A program made the translations under genes and the position numbers. Below are positions 44,211 through 51,946 of a stretch of DNA of 64,000 nt, piece after piece (position 1 is the stretch's first letter; the number at the start of each line of letters is the position of its first letter). The DNA comes from Blastococcus sp. TF02A-26 (GTDB taxonomy: Bacteria; Actinomycetota; Actinomycetes; Mycobacteriales; Geodermatophilaceae), in the NCBI RefSeq assembly GCF_003319125.1, contig NZ_QOHG01000001.1, positions 1 through 64,000 of the forward strand, written 5' to 3'. Below the pieces are notes generated by a model that searched no databases, was not told the origin of the DNA, and worked only from the letters and a program-made list of their open reading frames with translations.

Positions 44211-45479
44211 TCACTGGTCGGTCCTCTTCCGGTCGAGCACCTCGGCGTACCAGGCGGCGGTGCGCTCGGCCGCGGACCGCCAGGTGTAGGAGGCCAGGAC
44301 ACGCCGCCGCCCCGCCCGGCCCAGCTGCTCCTGCAGCGACGGCGAGTCCAGCACCAGCCGCAGCGCCGCGGTCAGCTCGTCGACGTCCCCGGCCCTGACC
44401 CGCAGCCCGGCCTGGCTGCCGACGACCTCGGGGAGGGCTCCGGCGTCGGTCGTGACGAGCGGGGTGCCGCAGGCCATGGCCTCGATCGCCGGCAGCGAGA
44501 AGCCCTCGTAGAGGGAGGGGATGGCGACCACGGCGGCCTGCTGGAGCAGGCGGACCAGCTCGGCCTCGGGGACCGGGCCGGTGAAGGTGACGGCGTCGTG
44601 CAGCGCGAGGCGGTCCAGTGCCGTCTCCGCCGGGCCACCGGGACGGGCGCTGCCGACGACGGTCAGCGCGACCGTCCGCTCGGTGCGCAGCTTCGCCACG
44701 GCCTCGAGCAGGTGCACGAGGCCCTTGAGCGGGACGTCGGCGCTGGTCACCACCACGATGCGGTCCGGGTCGCGCGGCCGGTCCGCCGGCGGGGGCGTGA
44801 AGACGTCGGGGTCGATCCCGACCGGGATGACGTCGATCCGGTCGGCCGGCACGCCCAGGTGGGTGCCGATGTCGGCGCGGGAGTTCTCCGAGACCGTGGT
44901 GATCGCGTCGAGCCGGGGTGCCACGCGGGCCTGCATGCGGGTGAAGGCGTACCAGCGGCGCAGCGTGAGCTTCCGGTACGCCGAGGGCGCGGCCTTCAGG
45001 TCCAGCTCCCGGTCGATGGCGACCGGGTGGTGCACGGTGGCGACGGTCGGCACGCCCGCCCTGACCAGCCGGAGCAGCCCGTACCCGAGGCTCTGGTTGT
45101 CGTGGACGATGTCGAAGGGCGCCTGGCCGGACTCCTCGCGCCGGGCCAGCAGCAGGCGGGCGGCGCGGAGGCTGAAGGTCAGCGGCTCGGGGAACCCGGC
45201 GACGGCCATGGTCGCCCACTCGGCGACGTCGATCCAGTCGCGGATCTCCGACGGGCGGACGATCCGGAACGGGTCGGGCTCCCGGTACAGGTCGAGGCTG
45301 GGCACCTGCACGAGCGGGACGCCCTCGTCGAGCTCGGGGTAGGGCTGGCCGCTGAGGACCTGCACGTCGTGCCCGAGGCCGGTGAGCTCGCGGGAGAGGG
45401 CCCGGACGTAGATGCCCTGGCCACCGCTGTGCGGCTTGCTGCGGTAGGACAGCAGTGCGATGCGCAGAGGCCGTCCCAT
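44211..45479 (-). CDS. GT4 glycosyltransferase
   Basis: A 422-residue GT-B enzyme. S-G-G-Q-G-I-Y-V-R-A-L-S-R-E-L at about residues 18-32 starts the acceptor domain. E-G-F-S-L-P-A-I-E-A-M-A-C-G-T-P-L-V (about 325-342) is the E-x7-E donor-binding signature of family 4. It transfers a hexose from a nucleotide sugar with retention. ATG 45479 lies 7 bases from a TAGAGT -10, so it heads the five-gene minus-strand cluster as a leaderless message. Confidence 0.9.
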   Translation of the reverse strand: MGRPLRIALLSYRSKPHSGGQGIYVRALSRELTGLGHDVQVLSGQPYPELDEGVPLVQVPSLDLYREPDPFRIVRPSEIRDWIDVAEWATMAVAGFPEPLTFSLRAARLLLARREESGQAPFDIVHDNQSLGYGLLRLVRAGVPTVATVHHPVAIDRELDLKAAPSAYRKLTLRRWYAFTRMQARVAPRLDAITTVSENSRADIGTHLGVPADRIDVIPVGIDPDVFTPPPADRPRDPDRIVVVTSADVPLKGLVHLLEAVAKLRTERTVALTVVGSARPGGPAETALDRLALHDAVTFTGPVPEAELVRLLQQAAVVAIPSLYEGFSLPAIEAMACGTPLVTTDAGALPEVVGSQAGLRVRAGDVDELTAALRLVLDSPSLQEQLGRAGRRRVLASYTWRSAAERTAAWYAEVLDRKRTDQ

Positions 45480-45486
45480 GCCCCGG

Positions 45487-45492
45487 ACTCTA
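45487..45492 (-). promoter_or_regulatory. Leaderless -10 (TAGAGT) of the glycan cluster
   Basis: Minus strand TAGAGT ends 7 bases before ATG 45479 and would drive the GT4, methyltransferase, alpha-barrel and two GT2 genes. Confidence 0.55.
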
Positions 45493-45564
45493 ACGACCCG
45501 GTGTGGCGGCCCGGGATCACCCGGTCGGATGCGGGCTGGTCAGGAGGGCTGGGAGGCTGTGGCC

Positions 45565-45858
45565 ATGCTGCGCCACGTGGTCGTGTTCACCTGGAACGAC
45601 GATGCCGACGAGGAGCGCCGGGCCGCCACGCTCGCCGAGCTCCGCCGCCTCCCGGAGACCGTCGGCGGGATGACCTCCTTCGCCATCGGGCCCGACGCCG
45701 GCCTCCGCGCCGGCAACGCCCACGCGGCGCTGGTCGCCGACTTCCCGGACGCCGACGCCTGGCGCCGCTACGCCGAGGACCCGGTCCACCTGCAGGTCAT
45801 CGCCGAGCACGTGACGCCCATCCTCGCCGCCCGCACGGCGGTCCAGTACGAGGTCTGA
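45565..45858 (+). CDS. Dabb-domain (stress-responsive A/B barrel) protein
   Basis: A 97-residue dimeric alpha/beta-barrel domain. M-L-R-H-V-V-V-F-T-W begins the first strand with the conserved H-x-V-x-F, and D-A-D-A-W-R-R-Y-A-E-D-P-V-H and the final strand T-A-V-Q-Y-E-V fit Dabb. The biochemical role is not defined for most members. ATG 45565 has GGGAGG upstream. The next gene starts directly after the stop, so the two form a pair. Confidence 0.85.
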   Translation: MLRHVVVFTWNDDADEERRAATLAELRRLPETVGGMTSFAIGPDAGLRAGNAHAALVADFPDADAWRRYAEDPVHLQVIAEHVTPILAARTAVQYEV

Positions 45859-46575
45859 GTGGCTCCGGTCCGTCGCGTCCTGCCCGCGCTGACCGTGGCC
45901 GGACTGCTGCTGACCGGCTGCGCGGGGGACGGCGGGGCGGACACCGCGGCCGGGCCGTCGGCCCCGTCCTCGCCGGGTGGCGGCGGCACCGACCTCGCTC
46001 CGGGCCTGCTGCCCGCCGACGCCTTCGGGGCCGGCGCGCAGCTGCGGCCGCTGACCGAGCAGCAGCTGCGCCAGGGGGCCGCCGCGGTCCTGGGCGAGGC
46101 CTCCGGCGCGGAGATCTCGCCGCCGGACTGCGCCGCCGCGCTGCAGGCGACCGAGCCGGTCGCCGCCCGGTACGAGGAGGTGGCCGGGCAGGCGGTCACC
46201 GCCGGCTCGACGGTGACCGCGGAGGTGCTGCTCTCCGGCGGCCCGCCGGTGGACCTCGACGCGGTGGAGGCGCAGCTGTCGGCCTGCATGCAGGTGCGGC
46301 TGACGGTGCCCGGCCGGGGCAGCGCCGCCGTGGCCGTGACGCCGCTCGACCTGCCGCCCGTCGGCGACCGGGTCCTCGGCCTGTCGGTGCTGACGACGAC
46401 GGTCGCAGCCGACGGGCAGGACCGCACGGTGCCGGGCCTGATCGCCGTCGTGGTGGACGGCGACCGCGTCCTCACCCTCTTCCGCACCGACACCGGTGGG
46501 GGGTCGTTGGACCCGGCCGCCTTCGCGGACCTGACCGGACGGGCGGCCGCCACCGCAGCCGACGCGCTGGACTGA
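45859..46575 (+). CDS. Secreted lipoprotein of unknown function
   Basis: A 238-residue lipoprotein: basic start, hydrophobic stretch and lipobox L-T-G-C at about residues 18-21, then a Gly/Ser/Pro linker. The mature domain has two Cys (S-P-P-D-C-A-A and L-S-A-C-M-Q), which probably form a disulfide, and a layout like actinobacterial sensor-type lipoproteins (DUF5642-like). GTG 45859 starts on the base after the previous stop. No ligand can be assigned. Confidence 0.7.
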   Translation: MAPVRRVLPALTVAGLLLTGCAGDGGADTAAGPSAPSSPGGGGTDLAPGLLPADAFGAGAQLRPLTEQQLRQGAAAVLGEASGAEISPPDCAAALQATEPVAARYEEVAGQAVTAGSTVTAEVLLSGGPPVDLDAVEAQLSACMQVRLTVPGRGSAAVAVTPLDLPPVGDRVLGLSVLTTTVAADGQDRTVPGLIAVVVDGDRVLTLFRTDTGGGSLDPAAFADLTGRAAATAADALD

Positions 46576-46675
46576 CCCACCGACGGACGGGCCGACGCCG
46601 TCCACAGGGGGCCGTCGGGTCCACAGCTCCGCTCCCACCGCCGTGCCGCGGGCTCCGGCGCAGCACGGTCGGGGC

Positions 46676-47704
46676 ATGGACGAACCCCCGCGCTCCCCGG
46701 TGCGCGTCTCCGACCCCGGCGAGATGGCCGCCGCGCTGCCCGCCCTGGTGGGCTTCCTCCCGCACGAGTCGGTCGTGCTCGTCGCGTTGGGTGGCGCCGG
46801 TGGCCGGCGGGTCGTCCTCACCGCTCGGGCGGACCTCCCCGCCGGCGCCGGATCGGCGTCCCCGGTCCGGCAGCTGGTGCACGCGGTCGGAGCCGAGCAG
46901 CCGACCGGGGTGCTGCTCTACGTGGTCTCCGAGGCCGCCGACGATCAGGAGCTCCTGGCGTTCGGGCCCCCCGGAGAGGTGCTGACCGGACTGCCGCACC
47001 GGGCGCTCGTGCACGACCTGGTCCGGGCCCTGGCCGGCGGCGACGTGCGGGTGCACGACGCGCTCCTCGTCCGCGGCGGCCGTTGGTGGTCCTACGACTG
47101 CCCGCGCCCGTGCTGCGCCCCCGGGGCCGGGACACCGCTGCCGGGTGGGGTGTCGGAGGTCGAGGTCGCCGCGGTCGCCGCCGGGGCGGTGGTCGAGACG
47201 AGCCGGGGGGCCCTGGCCGAGCGGATCGCGCGCGTCGCGGGCCTGGCCACCCGGGCCGGCGCCGGCCGTCCCGTCGGGCCCGGGCTGGCCGTCGAGGACG
47301 GGTGGCCGGCGGTCCTGGCGGCTCTGCGGCTGTGCCGTCCCGGGAGCGTCGAGCCCCTGCCCGATGCCGCGCTCACGGCCGTCGTGTGGGCGCTGACCGA
47401 CCTGGCGGTGCGCGACCGCGCGCTCGGCCTGGCACTCGGCGCGGACGCCGCCGCGGCGGAGGTGCTGTGGACCGAGTGCACCCGCCGCGCGCCGGCGCCG
47501 CTCGACGCCGCGCCCGCCACGCTGCTGGCGACCGCCGCCTGGCTGCGGGGCGACGGGGCCATGGCCAACGTCGCCCTGGAACGGGCGCTGACCTCCCGCC
47601 CCGGTTACCGGCTCGCCGAGCTGCTGGCGGACTGCCTGGCCGCCCGGGTCCACCCGTCGGAGCTGCGCGGCCTCATCGCCGACGTGGTGGGTGGACCCGG
47701 GTGA
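46676..47704 (+). CDS. DUF4192 protein
   Basis: A 342-residue cytoplasmic protein. The start, R-V-S-D-P-G-E-M-A-A-A-L-P-A-L-V-G-F-L-P-H-E-S-V-V-L-V-A-L, is the defining opening of DUF4192, a family found in most actinobacteria. A further conserved region is W-W-S-Y-D-C-P-R-P-C-C near residue 140. The C-terminal helices (T-L-L-A-T-A-A-W-L-R-G-D-G-A-M-A) look repeat-like. Function is unknown. ATG 46676 has CACGGT 6 bases upstream, possibly a weak leaderless -10. Confidence 0.88.
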   Translation: MDEPPRSPVRVSDPGEMAAALPALVGFLPHESVVLVALGGAGGRRVVLTARADLPAGAGSASPVRQLVHAVGAEQPTGVLLYVVSEAADDQELLAFGPPGEVLTGLPHRALVHDLVRALAGGDVRVHDALLVRGGRWWSYDCPRPCCAPGAGTPLPGGVSEVEVAAVAAGAVVETSRGALAERIARVAGLATRAGAGRPVGPGLAVEDGWPAVLAALRLCRPGSVEPLPDAALTAVVWALTDLAVRDRALGLALGADAAAAEVLWTECTRRAPAPLDAAPATLLATAAWLRGDGAMANVALERALTSRPGYRLAELLADCLAARVHPSELRGLIADVVGGPG

Positions 47705-47707
47705 GCG

Positions 47708-49777
47708 TCAGAGGAGCTCGGGGCGCTGCCAGTCCTGACCCAGGACGTGCTCGGCGAGGAAGGACAGCACCGTCTCGTACCAGACCGTGGCGTTGCCGGG
47801 GGTGAGCACCCAGTGGTTCTCGTCGGGGAAGTACAGGAACTTCGACGGGACGCCGCGCTTCTGCAGGCCGTACCAGAGCTGCAGCGCCTCGCCGATGGGC
47901 ACGCGGAAGTCCCGGTCGCCGTGGATCACCAGCACCGGCGTCCGGATGGCGTCGACGAAGCGGTGCGGCGAGTGCTGCTCGTAGCGGCGCGGCTCGGTGA
48001 ACGGGTCGCCCCACTCCTTCTCCCAGTAGTAGGCCGCGTCGGTGGTGCCGACGAAGGAGTCGAGGTTCCACAGGCTGGCGTGGGTGACGATCGCGCGGAA
48101 CCGGTCGGTCTGGGTGGCGATCCAGTTGGCCATGTAACCGCCGAACGACCCGCCCATGGCCGCCGTGCGCTCGGCGTCGAGGTCGGGCCTCTCCAGCGCG
48201 GCGTCGACCGCGGCCATGAGGTCGGTGTACGGCGCCTCGCCCCAGGACCCCCAGCCCCGGCGCACGAAGTCCTGGCCGAAGCCCTGCGACAGGGCCGGGT
48301 TGGGCAGGAGGACGGCGTATCCGCGGGCGGCCATGACCCACGGGTTCCACCGCCAGGACCACGAGTTCCAGCTCATCAGCGGACCGCCGTGGATCCACAG
48401 CAGCAGCGGGGCGGGGGAGTCCGCGGAGGCGCCCTCGGGGAGCACCAGCCAGGACTGGACCGAGGTCCCGTCGGCGGCGGTGGCCACGACCTCGGTCAGC
48501 GTCCCGGGCAGGGGGCCGAGGGCACCGGGGGAGGGGAGGGCGGGCGGCTGCTGCAGCGGGGCCTCGGGGTCGAGGCGGACCGGCGCCGGCGGCTCGTCGT
48601 AGGCCGAGCGCAGCGCGAACAGCGCGCTGCCGTCGCGGGCGACCCGCAGGTCGCTGTACGCCCCGTCGGCGGTCAGCCGGACCGGCTCGCCGCCGTTCAC
48701 GGGCACCCGGAACAGCGCGTGCCGGCCGCCGTCGTCGGCGAGGAAGTAGACGGCCGAGCCGTCGGCGGCGAACTGCGGCGCGCTCGGCCAGCGGTCGAAG
48801 CCCGGGGTGAGGTCGCGGATCTCACCGGTGGCCACGTCGACGTGCAGCAGCGTGTAGTCCGGCGGCTCGGCGTAGCTGGACAGGGCCTCGCGGACGCAGA
48901 CGACGGCGGTGCCGTCGGGGGAGAAGCGGGCGGCGTAGACGTCGGCCAGCGGGTCGTCGACCAGCGGCCGCGACTGCCCGGTCGCCGTGTCCACGAGGGC
49001 GACGCGGCTGCGCTGTCCGGCCGGGCCGTCGGGCACCGACTCCCCGACGAGCAGCAGCGCGCCGTCCGGGGAGAGCGAGGGGTCCTCGCCGCCGCCCGCG
49101 GGCGGACGCGCGTCGGGGGTCAGGTCGCGGAGCTCGACCGGCTCGGCGCGCGCGCCGGTCGGGTCCTCGGCGGGGAGCCGGCCGGCCCAGAAGAGGTGCG
49201 TGGTGTCCGGGCCGAGGTCGTGGTCCCAGTAGCGGACCGGGTAGCGCTCGTGCAGCACGGCCGTGACGCCGGCGTCCTTGCGGGCCTTGCGCCGGGCGGC
49301 CTCGTCCTCGGCGTCGGCCGCCCCGGGCATCGCCGACGCCGCGACGACGACGTCCCCGCTGTCGGCGGCGACCGTCACGCCGCCGATCCCGCCGGGGTGG
49401 CCGACCACGAGCCGGGCCTCGCCACCGTCGGCGGGCAGGCTCCACAGCGCGGGTCGCGGATCGCCGGCGTCGGCTGCCGCGGCGGGGTCCGGCCGCGCGG
49501 AGGTGAACAGCAGCGAGCCGTCGGGGGCGAACACCGGCGCGGACTCCCCGGGCGCGCTGCGGGTCAGCCGGCGGGGTGGCCGCTGCCCTTCGGGGTCGAC
49601 CTCCCACAGCGCCGACACCCACTTCTTCCCCTCGGGGTCCAGGGTCTGCACCGAGACCGCGAGCCGCCGGGCGTCCGGCGACAGCGCCAGGCCGGTCACG
49701 CGGGGCAGCGTCGCGAAGGCGGCGAGATCGGCGAACGGGCTGCTGGGAGGGGTGCTGGCGGCGTCGGGCGAGCTCAC
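47708..49777 (-). CDS. S9 family prolyl oligopeptidase/acylaminoacyl peptidase
   Basis: A 689-residue serine peptidase. The first ~410 residues form a beta-propeller with repeated P-D-G/S-x-L segments that filter substrates by size. The alpha/beta-hydrolase domain has G-G-S-F-G-G-Y-M (nucleophile Ser, about residue 532), Asp in H-G-D-R-D-F-R-V and His in E-N-H-W-V. No signal peptide is visible, so it degrades peptides in the cytoplasm. GTG 49777 lies 7 bases from TAACGT, a leaderless arrangement; an earlier in-frame start would include the promoter. Confidence 0.9.
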   Translation of the reverse strand: MSSPDAASTPPSSPFADLAAFATLPRVTGLALSPDARRLAVSVQTLDPEGKKWVSALWEVDPEGQRPPRRLTRSAPGESAPVFAPDGSLLFTSARPDPAAAADAGDPRPALWSLPADGGEARLVVGHPGGIGGVTVAADSGDVVVAASAMPGAADAEDEAARRKARKDAGVTAVLHERYPVRYWDHDLGPDTTHLFWAGRLPAEDPTGARAEPVELRDLTPDARPPAGGGEDPSLSPDGALLLVGESVPDGPAGQRSRVALVDTATGQSRPLVDDPLADVYAARFSPDGTAVVCVREALSSYAEPPDYTLLHVDVATGEIRDLTPGFDRWPSAPQFAADGSAVYFLADDGGRHALFRVPVNGGEPVRLTADGAYSDLRVARDGSALFALRSAYDEPPAPVRLDPEAPLQQPPALPSPGALGPLPGTLTEVVATAADGTSVQSWLVLPEGASADSPAPLLLWIHGGPLMSWNSWSWRWNPWVMAARGYAVLLPNPALSQGFGQDFVRRGWGSWGEAPYTDLMAAVDAALERPDLDAERTAAMGGSFGGYMANWIATQTDRFRAIVTHASLWNLDSFVGTTDAAYYWEKEWGDPFTEPRRYEQHSPHRFVDAIRTPVLVIHGDRDFRVPIGEALQLWYGLQKRGVPSKFLYFPDENHWVLTPGNATVWYETVLSFLAEHVLGQDWQRPELL

Positions 49778-49784
49778 CCCGGCC

Positions 49785-49790
49785 ACGTTA
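49785..49790 (-). promoter_or_regulatory. Leaderless -10 (TAACGT) of the S9 peptidase gene
   Basis: Minus strand TAACGT ends 7 bases before GTG 49777. The same hexamer serves the gene at 24864. Confidence 0.55.
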
Positions 49791-49867
49791 GCGATCCGCC
49801 CCGACATGCGCCGGAGCCGCCGTCCGGGAGGGGACGGCGGCTCCGGGGTCGTGCTGCGGAGGCGGCG

Positions 49868-50602
49868 TCAGAGCCGCGGCGCCGCCTGGGCGGGGGTCAG
49901 CTCCTCGTCGAGGGCGTTCACGAAGACGTGCTGCGCGACGCCGGCCGGGAGCAGCTCGCCGTCGACGCTGACGCTGTCCCGCTCGGCGCGGGCGGTGACC
50001 GTCGCGCCGGGGCGCAGCCCCTGCTCGGCGAGCGAGCGGATGAGGTCGGTGTCCTCCTGCAGCTGCTCGCTGATCCGCCGGATCTCGACCCGGCGGCCGT
50101 CCGGCGTCGCCGTCGTGGACAGCAGCGTCAGGGCGTCGAGCACCGCGGAGGTCTCCCCGCCGATGGGCACCGCGGGGGACTCCCCGCCGAGCTGGTCCAG
50201 ACCCGGGATCGGGTTGCCGAAGGGGGAGACCGTCGGGTTGCCGAGCAGCGCGAGCAGCTTCTTCTCCACCGCCTCGCTCATGACGTGCTCCCACCGGCAC
50301 GCCTCCTCGTGGACGTCGGCGTACTCCAGGCCGATGACGTCGACGAGCAGGCACTCGGCCAGTCGGTGCTTGCGCATGACGGCGGTGGCCAGGCGACGGC
50401 CCTCGTCCGAGAGCTGCAGGTGCCGGTCGCCCTCGACCGTGAGCAGGCCGTCGCGCTCCATCCGGGCCACCGTCTGGCTGACGGTCGGGCCGCTCTGGTG
50501 CAGCCGCTCCGCGATGCGGGCACGGAGGGGGACGACGCCCTCCTCCTCCAGCTCGAAGATCGTCCGGAGGTACATCTCCGTGGTGTCGATCAGATCGTTC
50601 AC
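49868..50602 (-). CDS. ideR: Iron-dependent repressor IdeR/DtxR
   Basis: A 244-residue three-domain metalloregulator. The winged helix (about 1-72) has the recognition helix [11 protein letters not shown]. Metal ligands fall at the same numbers as in DtxR/IdeR: M10, H79, E83, H98, C102, E105, H106. A C-terminal SH3-like domain follows from about residue 165. With Fe2+ bound it represses genes carrying TTAGGT-type boxes, three of which I find in this window. GTG 50602 has GAGGAG upstream. It is divergent from acuC. Confidence 0.95.
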   Translation of the reverse strand: MNDLIDTTEMYLRTIFELEEEGVVPLRARIAERLHQSGPTVSQTVARMERDGLLTVEGDRHLQLSDEGRRLATAVMRKHRLAECLLVDVIGLEYADVHEEACRWEHVMSEAVEKKLLALLGNPTVSPFGNPIPGLDQLGGESPAVPIGGETSAVLDALTLLSTTATPDGRRVEIRRISEQLQEDTDLIRSLAEQGLRPGATVTARAERDSVSVDGELLPAGVAQHVFVNALDEELTPAQAAPRL

Positions 50603-50764
50603 AACTCTCCTCGGTGTCACCGCTCATCGTACGGGCGGGGGGCGACTTCCCAGGTTTGCCGCAGCAGGGGAACGGTGCCACGCTGCTCCGGATTCCCGGC
50701 GGTAGCGTCGGGGGGTGAGGATCGGGGCCCCACCGGCCGGCAGGACAGCGAGCGGGGAGAGAGC

Positions 50765-51946
50765 GTGAGCGACTCGGTCGCGGTCGTCTGGGACGACGCA
50801 CTGCTGGGCTACACCATGGGCGGCGAGCACCCCATGCACCCCGTGCGGCTGGATCTGACCATCCAGCTGGCCGACAGCCTCGGCGTCCTGGCCAACGACC
50901 GCGTCACGGTCGTGAAGCCCGAGCCGGCCGGCGCCGACCTGCTCACGCTGGTGCACGACCCCGCCTACCTGGAGGCCGTGCGGCGGGCGCCGGACGACCA
51001 CGGCGTCGGCCACGGGCTCGGCACCGACGACAACCCGATCTTCCCGGGCATGTTCGACGCGGCGGCCCTCATCACCGGCGGCAGCGTGCAGGCCGCGCGG
51101 ATGGTCCACGAGGGCACCAGCCAGCACGCGATCAACATCTCCGGCGGGCTGCACCACGCGATGCGCGACCGCGCCGCCGGGTTCTGCGTGTTCAACGACG
51201 CCGCGGTGGCGATCGCCTGGCTGCTGGCCCAGGGGCACGAGCGGATCGCCTACGTCGACATCGACGTCCACCACGGCGACGGCGTCCAGGCCGCCTTCTA
51301 CGACGACCCCCGGGTGCTGACGATCAGCGTCCACCAGACGCCGCTGACCCTCTTTCCCGGGACCGGCTTCCCCGAGGAGACCGGCGACCCCGACAAGGCC
51401 CTCGGCAGCGCGGTGAACCTGGCGCTGCCCAACGGCACCGACGACTCCGCGTGGCTGCGGGCGTTCCACGCGGTGGTGCCCGGCGCGCTCAAGGCGTTCC
51501 AGCCGCAGATCCTGGTGACCCAGTGCGGGTGCGACGCCCACCACGAGGACCCGATGGCCGACCTCGGGCTCACCGTCGACGGGCAGCGGGCCAGCTACCG
51601 GGCCCTGCACGACCTCGCCCACCAGCTGACCGACGGCCGCTGGATCGCCCTCGGCGGTGGCGGGTACGGGCTGGTGCGGTGCGTGCCGCGCGCCTGGACG
51701 CACCTGATCGCCGAGGCGTCCGGCGACCGGCTGGACCCCGCGACGGAGATCCCCGAGTCCTGGCGGGAGGACGTCGTCCGCCGCGGGCTGCGGGCGCGGC
51801 CACCGACGCACATGACCGAGGGCGGCTACACCGGCTTCGCGCACTGGGACCCGTTCACCGAGTCCCGGGTGGACCGGGCCATCCTGCGGACCCGGCACGC
51901 CTCCTACCCCTACCTCGGCCTCGACCCGGACGACCCTCGTGACTGA
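50765..51946 (+). CDS. acuC: AcuC-type lysine deacetylase (HDAC fold)
   Basis: A 393-residue zinc-dependent deacetylase. G-G-L-H-H-A-M-R-D-R-A-A-G-F-C-V-F-N-D contains the tandem catalytic His, Y-V-D-I-D-V-H-H-G-D-G-V the zinc ligands, and L-G-G-G-G-Y-G-L the catalytic Tyr. AcuC reverses acetylation of acetyl-CoA synthetase. It overlaps by 8 bases the gene for a GNAT/acyl-CoA-synthetase-like acetyltransferase, giving a writer and eraser in one operon. GTG 50765 follows GGGGAGAGAG. Confidence 0.93.
   Translation: MSDSVAVVWDDALLGYTMGGEHPMHPVRLDLTIQLADSLGVLANDRVTVVKPEPAGADLLTLVHDPAYLEAVRRAPDDHGVGHGLGTDDNPIFPGMFDAAALITGGSVQAARMVHEGTSQHAINISGGLHHAMRDRAAGFCVFNDAAVAIAWLLAQGHERIAYVDIDVHHGDGVQAAFYDDPRVLTISVHQTPLTLFPGTGFPEETGDPDKALGSAVNLALPNGTDDSAWLRAFHAVVPGALKAFQPQILVTQCGCDAHHEDPMADLGLTVDGQRASYRALHDLAHQLTDGRWIALGGGGYGLVRCVPRAWTHLIAEASGDRLDPATEIPESWREDVVRRGLRARPPTHMTEGGYTGFAHWDPFTESRVDRAILRTRHASYPYLGLDPDDPRD

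Noticed and set aside
47747-51946. A 1399-residue plus-strand frame ending as acuC
   Set aside because: Only the part from GTG 50765 is protein-like. The rest is antisense to the S9 peptidase and ideR.
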